Notes: generated from the letters alone by a model not told the origin. Positions 36,071-45,685 are shown, counted from the first letter of the stretch. The stretch is 64,000 bases of DNA from Herbaspirillum aquaticum (GCF_002213425.1 NZ_NJGV01000009.1:124001-188000), one strand, 5' to 3'. Numbers and translations are program-made.

Positions 36071-37150
36071 TCAGCGGGCGGGCAGGCCCTGGATGAACTG
36101 CGTCAGCTCGCGCACGTAGAAGCGCGCCATGCCGGTGGTGCCATGGCCACGCGTCTCGGCGCTGGCCGGGATCAGCAGCAGCTGTGCGCCCGGCACTTCC
36201 TTCAGCGCGGCCTGCATGATGCCGGTCTCGGGCGGGTTGCGTTCATCGTCGGCGGAATTGATGGCCAGCACCGGCACCTTGATCTTCGACAGACCCGGCG
36301 CGGCGTTGTAGTCGGCCGAGGAACCCCACTGGTAGATGAAGTCATTGGCATCCGCCGTCACCGGCGCGGCCAGGCGCTCGTCGACCAGCTTGTCGGCCTG
36401 GGCATGGGTGCCGGCCATGGCCTGGTAGGCCAGCGTGCCGCCATTGGTGGCGAAGACGAACATGTTGTTGGCCAGGCGCAGCGACGGCGGCTGGGTGGTG
36501 TAGTTGCCGTTGTTCCAGGCCGGGTCCTGCTTGATCGACTCCACCAGCATGCGCCGCATCATCCAGTTGCGGCTGGCCATTTCGGTCGGCTGCGAGGCCA
36601 TCGGTACCAGGCCATCGGCGAAGCCGGGATAGGTACCGCCCCAGATCCAGGTCTGCATGCCGCCCATGGAATTGCCGATGATCAGGCGCAGGTGCGAAAT
36701 GCCCATGCCCTCGGTCAGCATGCGGTATTGCGCCAGTACCATGTCGTCATAGTTGTATTGCGGGAAAGCCGCGCGCAGGCCGTCGGAGGGCTTGGTGGAC
36801 TTGCCCACGCCGATGCCGTCCGGAATGATGATGAAGTACTTGCTGGCATCCAGTGGCTGGCCGGGACCAAAGAGCTGGCCGCCGAAGTCCTTGGACAGCA
36901 TCGCACCGGCGCTCTGGTAGGTGCCGTGCAGCACCAGCACCGCCGGATTGCTGCGCTCGCCCAGGGTGACGTAGTGCAGGCGCAGGTTCTCCAAGGTCTG
37001 GCCGGTATGGAACTGGAAGTGCGGCGCCACCCAGCTGCCTTCCACCGGCTTGGCCGGTTCGGCAGCGCAAAGCGGCGCAGCAGCCAGCAGCAGGCTGGCA
37101 GAGGTGAGCAACAGGCGGGCCGCCCGGCGCAGGCTTGAGGTCAGGTTCAT
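36071..37150 (-). CDS. Exported alpha/beta hydrolase, MetX-like fold
   Basis: 359 residues with signal peptide (LLLTSASLLLAAAPLCAAE, about residue 30). The alpha/beta-hydrolase core resembles homoserine O-acetyltransferase: LRLHYVTLGERSNPAVLVLHGT, nucleophile elbow GNSMGGMQTWIWGG, Asp in NSADDERNPPE and His in TRGHGTTG. Because it is exported and lacks the biosynthetic context, it is more likely an esterase/lipase-like hydrolase than a methionine-pathway acyltransferase. AGAGAGACCTC precedes the ATG. Transcribed with the barrel protein gene. Confidence 0.88.
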   Translation of the reverse strand: MNLTSSLRRAARLLLTSASLLLAAAPLCAAEPAKPVEGSWVAPHFQFHTGQTLENLRLHYVTLGERSNPAVLVLHGTYQSAGAMLSKDFGGQLFGPGQPLDASKYFIIIPDGIGVGKSTKPSDGLRAAFPQYNYDDMVLAQYRMLTEGMGISHLRLIIGNSMGGMQTWIWGGTYPGFADGLVPMASQPTEMASRNWMMRRMLVESIKQDPAWNNGNYTTQPPSLRLANNMFVFATNGGTLAYQAMAGTHAQADKLVDERLAAPVTADANDFIYQWGSSADYNAAPGLSKIKVPVLAINSADDERNPPETGIMQAALKEVPGAQLLLIPASAETRGHGTTGMARFYVRELTQFIQGLPAR

Positions 37151-37401
37151 GAGGTCTCTCTGGTCTGTTTATTGTCAAAAATAGTCGACGCACCGCCCCT
37201 TTTCCCAAGGGCTGGTACGGCGCAGGCCAAAGTATGTAACAACTGTAAGAGAACGTGTTGCAACTCGAATCTTTTCGAGGTCAAGCTGGTCTATTGCCAT
37301 ACCCGCTCCCGTGTGAAGACCTCCATAGGGCAGCATGCGCGAGCCGGACCCTCATTCAAAAAACGTCGGGAACCAGCCCAACTTTCGATCAGGAAAAAAT
37401 C

Positions 37402-37617
37402 ATGAAAACACTGCACAAGATCGCTGCCATTTCCATCACTGCCATTGCGCTCACCGCCATGACCGGCTGCAGCAACATGAGCACCCGCGACAAGAACACC
37501 GCCATCGGGGCCACCGTCGGTGCCGTGGGCGGCGCCATCCTCACCGGCGGCAGCGGCATCGGTACCGCCGGCGGTGCGGCCGTGGGCGGCGTGATCGGTC
37601 ACCAGATCGGCCGCTGA
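37402..37617 (+). CDS. Small glycine-zipper lipoprotein (OsmB-like)
   Basis: 71 residues. Lipobox MTGCS gives a lipid-anchored mature protein of about 48 residues, almost all glycine-zipper: AIGATVGAVGGAILTGGSGIG and AAVGGVIGHQIGR, two membrane-inserting segments typical of OsmB/SlyB-type envelope stress lipoproteins. AGGAAAAAATC before the ATG is a strong site. Monocistronic. Probable envelope-stress or osmotic response role; inference from family only. Confidence 0.9.
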   Translation: MKTLHKIAAISITAIALTAMTGCSNMSTRDKNTAIGATVGAVGGAILTGGSGIGTAGGAAVGGVIGHQIGR

Positions 37618-37621
37618 TCCC

Positions 37622-37651
37622 CGTCAAGTTTCGTCAAGTTTCGTCAAATTT
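37622..37651 (+). repeat. Three tandem 10-bp repeats CGTCAAGTTT
   Basis: Two identical copies (37622-37631, 37632-37641) and one with a single change (37642-37651), directly after the lipoprotein stop. Confidence 0.85.
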
Positions 37652-37652
37652 G

Positions 37653-37703
37653 CGCGGCGAATGCCGCGCGCAGCATCGCCAGGGCGGTCTTCGGGCCGCC
37701 CTT
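37653..37703 (+). terminator. GC-rich hairpins after the lipoprotein gene
   Basis: GCGCGGC / GCCGCGC (loop GAAT) and AGGGCGG / CCGCCCT follow each other; only a very short T stretch follows, so termination strength is uncertain. Confidence 0.4.
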
Positions 37704-37735
37704 GTCGCGTCTGGAGAGGGCCATGGCGGGCACCG

Positions 37736-38461
37736 CTAGACGGCCAGGAAGCCGCCGTCCACCGGCACCACCGCCCCCGTGAGCATGGCCGCATCCCTTG
37801 AGAGCAGCATGGCGATGCTGCGCGCCACGTCCTCGGCGGAAGCGAAGCGCTGCAAAGGATGGCGCACCATCATCGGTGCCGACTTGGCCGGATCGCTCCA
37901 GGCTGCCTCGGCCAGTTCGGTCAGGGTGATGGTCGGCGCCACCGCATTGACGCGGATACCATGCACGCCCAGTTCCTTGGCCAGTACCCGCGTCGCGCCT
38001 TCCAGGCCGGCCTTGGAAGCGGCATAGCAGAGATGCTCGGCGAAGCCGCGATGGCCGGCAATGGAGGTGATGTTGACGATGGCACCCCCGCCACCAGCCG
38101 CGATACGGGCCAGGGCGAAGGCCTGGCAGGTGATGAGGGCGGCGCGCAGGTTGACGCCCAGCACGGCCTCATAGCCTGCATCGGTCATTTCCGTACTGGA
38201 TTGCAGCACGTTGATGCCGGCGCTGTTGATGAGGAAGTCCGCGGTGCCGGCCTGTGCCATGGCGCGCCGGGCGGCCGCCGGATCGGCCAGGTCGACCTGT
38301 ACCGAACGGCCGCCGATTTCCTCCCGCAAGCTCGCCAGGTCGCTGGCCGTGCGTGACAAAGCGATCACCTCGGCGCCGCGCTGCGCCATCAACCTGGCAC
38401 AGGCGCGGCCTATGCCTTTGCCGGCGCCGGTGATGATGACCGACGTTCCTGAAAATTCCAT
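37736..38461 (-). CDS. SDR oxidoreductase, L-xylulose-reductase (DCXR)-like
   Basis: 241 residues. TGAGKGIGR near residues 11-19, ALSRTASDLASL, NSAGIN, catalytic Ser in ITSIAGH and Tyr/Lys in YAASK: all SDR active residues are there. The pattern of the first 90 residues is that of dicarbonyl/L-xylulose reductase, which interconverts ketopentoses and pentitols. Last gene of the ribitol-type operon, 14 nt after the kinase gene. It may handle a second pentitol (xylitol, arabinitol) or a side product. GGAGACAAGCAG precedes the ATG. Confidence 0.85.
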   Translation of the reverse strand: MEFSGTSVIITGAGKGIGRACARLMAQRGAEVIALSRTASDLASLREEIGGRSVQVDLADPAAARRAMAQAGTADFLINSAGINVLQSSTEMTDAGYEAVLGVNLRAALITCQAFALARIAAGGGGAIVNITSIAGHRGFAEHLCYAASKAGLEGATRVLAKELGVHGIRVNAVAPTITLTELAEAAWSDPAKSAPMMVRHPLQRFASAEDVARSIAMLLSRDAAMLTGAVVPVDGGFLAV

Positions 38462-38475
38462 CTGCTTGTCTCCAT

Positions 38476-40131
38476 TCAGTGAGACGCTGCGGCGGGCGCG
38501 GACTGCGCCGCCAACAGCGGGGCCAGGCTGTCGCGTACCTCGCGCGCCAGTTGCTGGCTCTTGAGAAAGGCCTGATAACGCACCTCATGCAGGCGGCCGA
38601 TGGCCTCCCCCACTGGCGCATTGCGCCCGGCCACGCTGGACATGGATGCCATCGCGGTCTGCAGGTCGGCATGCGTGCCGGCCGCGACCGCCGCCAGCAT
38701 GGCCGATCCCAGCAGCACCGGCTCCGGGCAGGCGGTGATTTCCACCGGCAGGCCGGTGGCATCGGCCAGCAACTGGCGCGTCAGCGGATGCGTACCGGCA
38801 CCGCCCGAGACCGAAATGCTGGCGATGCGCACCCCGCATGCCGCCTGCGCTTCGATGATCTGGCGCAGGCCGTAGCCCAGGCTGCACAGTCCCGCCACAT
38901 AGAGCGCCACCAGGCTGTCGATGTCGTGCTCCATGCCCAGCCCCAGCAGCACCGCACGGGCCTGCGGATCGGCCAGCGGCGAACGGTTGCCGAGGAATTC
39001 CGGCACCACGTTGAGCTGTCCGGCCAGCCACACCGCCTGCGCCGGTTGCGCCACCGACGCCAGCGCGCGCGCGGCCAGCCACTGCGGCAATTCCATCCCT
39101 TCAGCGGCGGCCAGCTGGCGCGCTTGCGGCGTGGCCGGATGCAGCGTGAGCAGATGATCGATGGCCGCGCCCGCCGCAGACTGCCCGCCTTCGTTGAGCC
39201 ACATGCCGGGCGCCATGGCGTTGTAATACGGACCCCACACCCCGGGCACGAAGACGGCTTCGGCATTGCTGGTCATGGTGCAGGAAGACGTACCGAACAC
39301 ATAGGCCATGCAAGCTGCTGCATCCTCCGCACCACCGCGCGCAGCGACCGTGCCGACGCCGCCCGCATGCGCATCGATCAGTCCGGCCGCCACCGCGATG
39401 CCGGGCCGCAACTGCAATTGCTGCGCAGCCTCGGGCGACAAGCCGCCATTCAAAGCGGTACCGGGCCACACCACTTCCTGGCCAATGCGCGCAAAGCCTT
39501 CCTCGGCCAGATCGCCCAGGCCGATGCGGCGGAAGTAATCGGCATCCCATCGTCCTTCATGCGCCAGATAAGTCCACTTGCAGGTCACGGTACAGGACGA
39601 GCGCTGCAGCGAACCCGTCGCCTTCCAGGTCAGGAAGTCGGTGAGATCGAAGAACTGAGCAGCGCCGAAATACACCTCCGGCAAGTGCTCCTTCAACCAC
39701 AGCAGCTTGGGCGTCTCCATCTCCGGCGAGATCACGCCACCCACATAGGACAGCACCGCATGCCCGCCCGCATTGATGCGCTGCGCCTGCTCCAGCGCAC
39801 GGTGATCCATCCACACGATCACATCGCGCTCGGGATGGTCGGCATCGCCCACGCCGGCCGGCGCGCCTTGCACGACCAGCGAACAGGTGGCATCCACGCC
39901 GATGCCGGTGACGCTCTGCGGATCAATGCCGGCCTTGGCAACGGCACCCCGCACCGCGTGGCATACCGCGTCCCAGATCTGGGCACTGGATTGTTCGACG
40001 CGCGCGCGGCGCTCGTCGCGGAAGAGATCGATGTCATGTTTGGCGCTGCCACACAGCTTGCCGCTGCGATCAAATACGCCGGCCCGGGCCGAGCCGGTAC
40101 CGACATCGATGCCGATCAGATAGGTCTCCAT
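38476..40131 (-). CDS. FGGY-family pentulose kinase, probable D-ribulokinase
   Basis: 551 residues. FGGY kinase: LIGIDVGTGSARAGVFD phosphate motif at the N-terminus, WMDHRALEQAQRIN, and the C-terminal ATPase half with SVSGGAGTHPLTRQLLADATGLPV. Belongs to the FGGY pentulose (5C_CHO kinase) branch that phosphorylates D-ribulose and related ketopentoses. Placed 46 nt after ribitol dehydrogenase, whose product is D-ribulose, hence D-ribulose to D-ribulose 5-phosphate. CGAGGAAAG precedes the ATG. Confidence 0.9.
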   Translation of the reverse strand: METYLIGIDVGTGSARAGVFDRSGKLCGSAKHDIDLFRDERRARVEQSSAQIWDAVCHAVRGAVAKAGIDPQSVTGIGVDATCSLVVQGAPAGVGDADHPERDVIVWMDHRALEQAQRINAGGHAVLSYVGGVISPEMETPKLLWLKEHLPEVYFGAAQFFDLTDFLTWKATGSLQRSSCTVTCKWTYLAHEGRWDADYFRRIGLGDLAEEGFARIGQEVVWPGTALNGGLSPEAAQQLQLRPGIAVAAGLIDAHAGGVGTVAARGGAEDAAACMAYVFGTSSCTMTSNAEAVFVPGVWGPYYNAMAPGMWLNEGGQSAAGAAIDHLLTLHPATPQARQLAAAEGMELPQWLAARALASVAQPAQAVWLAGQLNVVPEFLGNRSPLADPQARAVLLGLGMEHDIDSLVALYVAGLCSLGYGLRQIIEAQAACGVRIASISVSGGAGTHPLTRQLLADATGLPVEITACPEPVLLGSAMLAAVAAGTHADLQTAMASMSSVAGRNAPVGEAIGRLHEVRYQAFLKSQQLAREVRDSLAPLLAAQSAPAAASH

Positions 40132-40177
40132 CTTTCCTCGCTGGTTTGGAAATGGGCCACCTGCCGCGTTGACTGAC

Positions 40178-40909
40178 TCACACGCGATCGAAATTGGTGG
40201 GGAGCACGAGCATATCGCGGATGGTCACGTTGCGGTTGCGGGTCAGCATGTACTCGACCGCATCGGCCACTTCCGAGGGCTCGATCAGGCTGCCCGATTC
40301 CTTGGCCAGGCGCAGGTTCTCTTCCGGCCAGTCGGCCAGCAGTGCCGAGATCACCGGGCCGGGCGAGACCTGGCCGACGCGCACGCCATGGGGAATCATC
40401 TGGCGTCGCATGGTCTGCACGAAGCAGGTGATGGCCCATTTGGAACCCGCATAGACCGGCTCCCAGTAAGTCGGGAAATGCCCGGCCACCGAGCAGGTGA
40501 CGATGATGTCGCCGGTCTTGCGCGCGATCATGTGCGGCGCCACGGCATGCACGTTCTTCATCACCGCATTGACGTTGAGGTTGAGCATCTTGTCGATGGC
40601 CTCGGGCGTGGTATCGACCAGCTCGCCGCCGATGTAGGTACCGGCATTGCAGTAGAGGATGTCGATGTGGTCGACCTTGGCCAGGATCTCCGGCACCATC
40701 GCCGCGCAGTTGTCGGCGTCCAGCAGGTTGGTCACCTGGGGGATCGCTTGCGGACCCAGCCGTGCGGCCAGTTCGTCCAGGGCCTTGGCGTTCCAGTCCA
40801 CCATCACCACGGTCACGCCATTGGCCAGCAGCTTTTCGGTGGTGGCCAGGCCGATGCCGGAGGCGGCACCGGTGATGACGGCGATCTTGCCATCGAGAGA
40901 TTGGGTCAT
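40178..40909 (-). CDS. rbtD: Ribitol 2-dehydrogenase, SDR family
   Basis: 243 residues. Oxidises ribitol to D-ribulose with NAD. Strong resemblance along the whole length to Klebsiella ribitol dehydrogenase: VITGAASGIGL near the N-terminus, NAGTYIGGELVDTTPEA, the distinctive WEPVYAGSKWA active-site segment, VGQVSPGPVISALLADWP and the end NVTIRDMLVLPTNFD. AAGGAGACAGAAC is a strong ribosome binding site. Lies between the ABC permease (53-nt gap) and kinase genes, which forms a complete uptake-oxidation-phosphorylation route. Confidence 0.92.
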   Translation of the reverse strand: MTQSLDGKIAVITGAASGIGLATTEKLLANGVTVVMVDWNAKALDELAARLGPQAIPQVTNLLDADNCAAMVPEILAKVDHIDILYCNAGTYIGGELVDTTPEAIDKMLNLNVNAVMKNVHAVAPHMIARKTGDIIVTCSVAGHFPTYWEPVYAGSKWAITCFVQTMRRQMIPHGVRVGQVSPGPVISALLADWPEENLRLAKESGSLIEPSEVADAVEYMLTRNRNVTIRDMLVLPTNFDRV

Positions 40910-40961
40910 GTTCTGTCTCCTTGTGAATGAAATTGAGTATGAAAAAAAGGAATGGAAAAGC

Positions 40962-41948
40962 TCAGCGCCATTCCCGGGCGATATAGATGGCCAGCAGGAT
41001 GATCACGCCGCGAATGATGTCCTGCAGGTAGGGATTGATGCCCATCAGGTTCAGGCCATTGTTGAGGATGCCCAGCAGCACCGCACCAATGAGCGTACCG
41101 ACCACCAGCCCGCGTCCACCGGCGATGGCGGTACCGCCGAGCACCACGGCGGCAATCGCATCGAGCTCAAAGCCCACGCCCGCATTGGGCTGGCCCGACA
41201 TCAGGCGGCCCGTGAGGATGATGGCGGCCAGGCCCGAGGTGAAACCGGAAATCGCATACACCGCCAGCTTGATGCGCGTGGTCTTTACGCCCGACAACCG
41301 CGCCGCCATCTCATTGCCGCCGATGGCATAGACGTGGCGACCAAAGGGCGTGCGCTGCAGCAGCACCCAGGCCAGTGCGTAGACCACCAGCATCAGGATC
41401 ACCGGCACCGGGATCATGCCGATGCGGCCCACGCCGAACCACGAGATCCAGCCGGGCAGGCCCGAGATCGGATAGCCTCCCGAGTAGATCAGCCCGACCC
41501 CGCGCGCCACGCCCATGGTGGCCAGCGTGACGATGATGGCCGGCATGCGCCCCCACGCCACCAGCGCGCCGTTGAGCAGGCCGATGCCTACCGCCAGCGC
41601 CACCCCGGCCAGCAATGCCAGCGGTGCAGGCAGGCCGCTGTTGACGATCAGCCCGGCCGACAAGGTGCCGGCCAATGCCATGGCCGCACCCACCGACAGA
41701 TCGATGCCGCCCGTGAGGATGACGAAAGTCATGCCCACAGCGAGGATGCCGACGATGGACACCTGGCGCAGCACGTTGAGCCAGTTGGAGACGGTGAAGA
41801 AATTGTCCGAAGCCAGCCCCATCAGGAGCGAGACCACGACCAGCCCGGCCAGCGGCAGTGCCAGCGGTGAATGGATCAGGGCGCGCCAGCGCGCCTGCGA
41901 AGAGGCGCGCACGGGGGCGTTGCCCAGGGTATTTGCGTCATGCTGCAT
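40962..41948 (-). CDS. Sugar/polyol ABC importer permease, RbsC-like
   Basis: 328 residues, eight to ten helices, the single-permease ribose/xylose type ([47 protein letters not shown]). The ATG at 41946-41948 lies inside the end of the ATPase gene (11-nt overlap), preceded by GGAG, implying translational coupling. Homodimer partner of the ATPase at 41938-43440. Substrate by context: ribitol or another pentitol. Confidence 0.92.
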   Translation of the reverse strand: MQHDANTLGNAPVRASSQARWRALIHSPLALPLAGLVVVSLLMGLASDNFFTVSNWLNVLRQVSIVGILAVGMTFVILTGGIDLSVGAAMALAGTLSAGLIVNSGLPAPLALLAGVALAVGIGLLNGALVAWGRMPAIIVTLATMGVARGVGLIYSGGYPISGLPGWISWFGVGRIGMIPVPVILMLVVYALAWVLLQRTPFGRHVYAIGGNEMAARLSGVKTTRIKLAVYAISGFTSGLAAIILTGRLMSGQPNAGVGFELDAIAAVVLGGTAIAGGRGLVVGTLIGAVLLGILNNGLNLMGINPYLQDIIRGVIILLAIYIAREWR

Positions 41949-43440
41949 GGTGGAGTCTCCCGGTGGTGGCATGGGTCATGATCTCTTCGGCGGTGACGGC
42001 ATCGCCTTCGACGGTGGCCACGATGCCGCCGCCCTTGAAGACGCAGACCCGGTCGGACATGCCGACCACCTCCGGCAACTCGGAAGAAATCATGATGATG
42101 GAATAGCCCTGCGCGGTGAATTCGCGCATGAGCTGGTAAATCTCGGCCTTGGCGCCCACATCGATGCCGCGTGTCGGTTCATCGAAGATCAGCACCTGCA
42201 TGTTGTGATTGATCCAGCGCGCGATCACCACCTTCTGCTGGTTGCCGCCGGACAGGGTATCGACCCGCGCCTGGGCATCAGGCGCCTTCACGCGTACGCG
42301 CTGCATGGCGATGCGCGTCGCTTCGGCTTCACGGCGGCGATCCAGGAACAGGCCCGCCGCGCGATACTTGCCGTAATTGTTCAGCGAGATGTTGTGCAGG
42401 ATCGGAAAGCTTGTAATGAGCCCCTGCTCCTTGCGGCTTTCCGGGAGCAGGCCGATCCCCGCTTGCAGGGCTTGTGCCGGATCGGTAAAGCGCAACGGCA
42501 CACCGCGCATGGAGAGCTTGCATTGCACCGCCGGATGCGCGCCCAGCATGGCCAGCACGGTCTCGGTGCGGCCCGAGCCGACCAGGCCGGCAAAGCCCAG
42601 GATTTCGCCGCGCCGCAACCGGAAGCGCGATACCGGGCCATTGCGCTTGAGCTGCAAGGCCTCCACCTCCAGCACCACATCGCTTTCGGGGGCGGCCGCG
42701 GCCTTGGGCGGGAAGCAGTTCTCGATGCGCCGCCCCACCATCATCTCCACCAGGCGCGACTGGTCCACTTCGCTGACAGCACAGGTGCCGATGTAGGCGC
42801 CATCGCGCAGGACGGTGATGCGGTCACAGATCTCGAAGATTTCTTCCAGATGGTGCGAGATGAAGATGATCGCCACGCCCTGCTCACGCAGGCCGCGCAT
42901 CACCTTGAACAGGTGCTCGACCTCACCGGGCGTGAGGGTCGCGGTCGGCTCATCCAGCACCAGCAGGCGGGCATCGAGCGCCAGTGCCTTGGCAATCTCG
43001 ACGAACTGCTGCTGCGCCACCGAGAGCTTGCACACCGGCACATCCAGCGGAATCTCCACACCCAGCTGCGCGATGATCTGCGCCGCGCGGCGCTTCATGG
43101 CCGCACGCTGCAGCAGGCCGAAGGAGCTGCGCAGCTCGCGTGCCAGGAACATGTTGTCCACCGCATCCAGGTAAGGAATCAGCGAGAATTCCTGGAACAC
43201 CACACCGACACCGGCGGCGATGGCCTCGTGATAGCTGGCAAAACGGCAGGCCTGGCCATCGATGCGGATTTCGCCGCCATCGGGCGTGACGATGCCGCAC
43301 AGGATCTTCATCAGGGTGGACTTGCCCGCGCCGTTCTCGCCCAACAGCGCGTGCACCTCACCGGCGCGCACCTGCAGGTCCACGCCGCGCAGCACCGTCA
43401 CCGGGCCGAAGTTCTTCTTGATACCAGTCAGTTGGAGCAT
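41938..43440 (-). CDS. Sugar/polyol ABC importer ATPase, RbsA-like (two ATPase domains)
   Basis: 500 residues with two tandem ATPase domains. First: [35 protein letters not shown]. Second: the Walker A is degenerate ([11 protein letters not shown]) and the signature [15 protein letters not shown] precedes [13 protein letters not shown], as is normal for this family. The ATG at 43438-43440 follows GGAGGCAGCC; five codons upstream is another possible start. Follows the binding protein gene after a 58-nt gap with a hairpin. Confidence 0.93.
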   Translation of the reverse strand: MLQLTGIKKNFGPVTVLRGVDLQVRAGEVHALLGENGAGKSTLMKILCGIVTPDGGEIRIDGQACRFASYHEAIAAGVGVVFQEFSLIPYLDAVDNMFLARELRSSFGLLQRAAMKRRAAQIIAQLGVEIPLDVPVCKLSVAQQQFVEIAKALALDARLLVLDEPTATLTPGEVEHLFKVMRGLREQGVAIIFISHHLEEIFEICDRITVLRDGAYIGTCAVSEVDQSRLVEMMVGRRIENCFPPKAAAAPESDVVLEVEALQLKRNGPVSRFRLRRGEILGFAGLVGSGRTETVLAMLGAHPAVQCKLSMRGVPLRFTDPAQALQAGIGLLPESRKEQGLITSFPILHNISLNNYGKYRAAGLFLDRRREAEATRIAMQRVRVKAPDAQARVDTLSGGNQQKVVIARWINHNMQVLIFDEPTRGIDVGAKAEIYQLMREFTAQGYSIIMISSELPEVVGMSDRVCVFKGGGIVATVEGDAVTAEEIMTHATTGRLHHAA

Positions 43441-43465
43441 GGCTGCCTCCATCAAGGGAAAGGGA

Positions 43466-43492
43466 GGCGCGGCAACCCAGGGCTGCCGCGCC
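43466..43492 (-). other. Stem-loop after the pentitol binding-protein gene
   Basis: Perfect 9-bp stem GGCGCGGCA / TGCCGCGCC, 9-nt loop, no T run; sits between binding-protein stop and ATPase start, as the hairpin at 19036-19068 does in the gab operon. Confidence 0.6.
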
Positions 43493-43498
43493 AGCGGC

Positions 43499-44419
43499 TT
43501 ACCAGCTGAAGCCGGCCGCGTTCTTCTTGGTCACCGGCATGACGTCGATGGGCACTTCCTTGGGCACCACGCGTGCGCCCCACTTCTTGGCCAGCGCCAT
43601 GGCCAGGCCCACGCGCACCTGGTCGCGCGGGAATTGCGCGGTGGTTTCGATGAAGGGGCCGCCATCGGCAATGGCTTTGACGGCTTCCGGAGCACCATCC
43701 ACCGAGGTCAGCTTGATGTCCTTGCCGCTGCCCTGGATGGCGGCCAGCGCGCCCATCGCACCGCCGTCATTGACGGAGAAGATGCCCTTGAGGTTGGGAC
43801 GCGACTGGATCATGTTCTCCACCACGCCCAGCGCCACCGAGCGGTCCTGACGGCCGTTCTGGGTGGCCACCAGCTTGATGTCCTTGTATTCGCCCAGGGC
43901 CTGCTTGCAGCCTTCCACGCGCTGCAGGATGGGCACCACGGGGATGCCGTCGAGGATCGCCACTTCACCCTTGCCGCCGATGGCATCAGCCAGCGCACGG
44001 CAGGATTGGTAACCGGCGTCCTTGTTCTTGGAACCGACGAACATGTCCACCGGACCGGAGGCATTGGCATCGACCGCCACCACGATCACGTTGCGCGCCT
44101 TGGCCGCTTTCACTGCCGCTTCCACGCCAGCGGAGTCGGTCGGGTTGATGAGCAGGATGTCGATGTTCTGCTGCAGCATGTCTTCGATGTCGGCGATCTG
44201 CTTGGCCACGTTGTGGGCGGCATCGGTGACGATGACCTTGGCACCGAAGGACTTGGCCGCATCATCCAGGGCCTTTTTCATCGAGACGAAATACGGGTTG
44301 TTCATTTCCTGGAAGCTCATGCCGATCTTGAGCTTGGACAGTTCCTGGGCGCCTGCCGGCGCGGTGAACGCCACCAGCGTGGCGGTGGACAGGGCCAGTG
44401 CGGTCAGTGCTTTCTTCAT
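43499..44419 (-). CDS. Sugar/polyol ABC importer periplasmic binding protein, RbsB-like
   Basis: 306 residues with signal peptide ([23 protein letters not shown], about residue 24). Periplasmic-binding-protein type I with [46 protein letters not shown] and [19 protein letters not shown], the ribose-binding arrangement. ATG at 44417-44419 follows GGAGACTGCA; longer in-frame start is unlikely. First gene of the importer-catabolism operon. Likely ligand ribitol or another pentitol. Confidence 0.93.
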   Translation of the reverse strand: MKKALTALALSTATLVAFTAPAGAQELSKLKIGMSFQEMNNPYFVSMKKALDDAAKSFGAKVIVTDAAHNVAKQIADIEDMLQQNIDILLINPTDSAGVEAAVKAAKARNVIVVAVDANASGPVDMFVGSKNKDAGYQSCRALADAIGGKGEVAILDGIPVVPILQRVEGCKQALGEYKDIKLVATQNGRQDRSVALGVVENMIQSRPNLKGIFSVNDGGAMGALAAIQGSGKDIKLTSVDGAPEAVKAIADGGPFIETTAQFPRDQVRVGLAMALAKKWGARVVPKEVPIDVMPVTKKNAAGFSW

Positions 44420-44551
44420 TGCAGTCTCCATTGTTGTTGGTCGTGTGCTTGATGACGGGATTGCCCGGCATGCTCGTTGCGAAGTGACAGGCAACACCTG
44501 TCCTGTTCCGGAAAGCGGGGGCTTTCCTGAATGCGGTTTCCCTGACAAGGA

Positions 44552-44578
44552 AATGATTTAAATGATTTAAATTATTTA
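44552..44578. repeat. Three tandem 9-bp AATGATTTA repeats in the pentitol operon promoter
   Basis: Two identical copies and one variant (AATTATTTA) at 44552-44560, 44561-44569 and 44570-44578, 9 bp apart, about 135-160 bp upstream of the binding-protein start. Direct-repeat layout fits AraC-type half-sites, but the link is inference. Confidence 0.6.
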
Positions 44579-44594
44579 CGGCAAGCGGCCGACG

Positions 44595-45479
44595 CTATCC
44601 GGTCGCGGCAAAGAGGCCATTGCTGGCGAAGGTATTGCGGAACTCCGAAGGCGACATGCCCTTGATCTTCTGGAAGTGCCGGTTGAAGTTGGAGAGATTG
44701 GAAAACCCGGTCTCGTAGCAGATGTCGGTGATGCGCGCTTCCGGGTTGTTGAGCAGCGCCAGGCAGGCCAGGTCCACGCGCAGCTGGTTCTTGTAGCGCA
44801 CCAGCGTAGTCCCGGTGTGGCGCTTGAAGGCGCGCGAGAAGGTGCTCAGGTTCTGCCCCACCATGTCGGCCAGGTCCTGTTCGCCGATGTCATCGGTGAG
44901 GTGTTCGCGCAGGTAGGCGATGGCGCGGTTGAGACCGCTGCTGTTCACGCCCGACAGGTCCAGCTTGTAGGAGAGGCTGGCCAGCACTTCCGGCTCGGGC
45001 GAATTGGCCAGCACGTCGAGGATTTCCCAGAACAGGGCGAGCCGCTTCAGGCCGCGCTGGTCGATCAGGCGCTGCATCAGCGGGCGTACCGTGTCGCTGG
45101 TGGCGGCATCGAACAGCAGTCCGCGATGGCTGCGTTCGAGCAGCGGCATGATGGCTTCCATCTCGGGAATGCTGGCGGCGCATTGATCCACCAGCTGCTC
45201 GGGGAACTGGATCACCAGCGAGCGCACTGGGACCACCTCATCGCGGCCGATGTCGGAGATCCAGTTCTGCGGAAGATTGGGGCCGGTCATCACCAGCTGG
45301 CCCGGCGCGAAGTCGCCGATGTGGTCACCGACGTAGAAACGTCCCGAAGTCGCCACCACGAGGTGGATCTCGTACTCCGGATGGTAGTGCCAGCGCACGG
45401 TACGGAAGGGGTAGCCGTGCATCCATGCCGCAAAGGATTCGCCCTTGCGGATATGGACCAGTTCCAGGTCGGGCTGCAT
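44595..45479 (-). CDS. AraC-family transcriptional regulator of the pentitol operon
   Basis: 294 residues. N-terminal cupin sensor (VRWHYHPEYEIHLVVATSGRFYVGDHIGDFAPGQL) and C-terminal double HTH (IGEQDLADMVGQNLSTFSRAFKRHTGTTLVRYKNQLRV; ITDICYETGFSNLSNFNRHFQKIKGMSPSEFR). The ATG at 45477-45479 has GAGGAGACACG upstream. Same strand as, and 175 nt upstream of, the binding-protein gene; hence the likely activator of the ABC-rbtD-kinase operon. Confidence 0.9.
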   Translation of the reverse strand: MQPDLELVHIRKGESFAAWMHGYPFRTVRWHYHPEYEIHLVVATSGRFYVGDHIGDFAPGQLVMTGPNLPQNWISDIGRDEVVPVRSLVIQFPEQLVDQCAASIPEMEAIMPLLERSHRGLLFDAATSDTVRPLMQRLIDQRGLKRLALFWEILDVLANSPEPEVLASLSYKLDLSGVNSSGLNRAIAYLREHLTDDIGEQDLADMVGQNLSTFSRAFKRHTGTTLVRYKNQLRVDLACLALLNNPEARITDICYETGFSNLSNFNRHFQKIKGMSPSEFRNTFASNGLFAATG

Positions 45480-45659
45480 CGTGTCTCCTCTCAATCGAGA
45501 GCATTTTCCTTATTGAAACTGACAAATCGCTGTTGTCAGTTTTCTTCATGTACTGCATCTTAGTGCCCCTCTGGCTGCGGCTTCTACATCACCAGCGAAG
45601 CAGGACTGATACTTTTTTGCGCAAAAAGGCTCGGAGAATGAAATACACTGCACGGCAGC

Positions 45660-45685
45660 AAAACGGCCCTGCAAGGCAGGGCCGT
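45660..45685 (-). terminator. Terminator of the SDR gene at 45709-46410
   Basis: Perfect 10-bp stem ACGGCCCTGC / GCAGGGCCGT with a 3-nt loop; four T residues (TTTT after GT) on the minus strand. Confidence 0.65.

Noticed and set aside
37255-37401. 49-residue extension of the glycine-zipper lipoprotein
   Set aside because: Would bury the lipoprotein signal; the ATG at 37402 has a strong ribosome binding site.
41515-43509. 664-codon plus-strand frame opposite the pentitol ABC genes
   Set aside because: Antisense shadow; covers a clear two-domain ATPase on the other strand.
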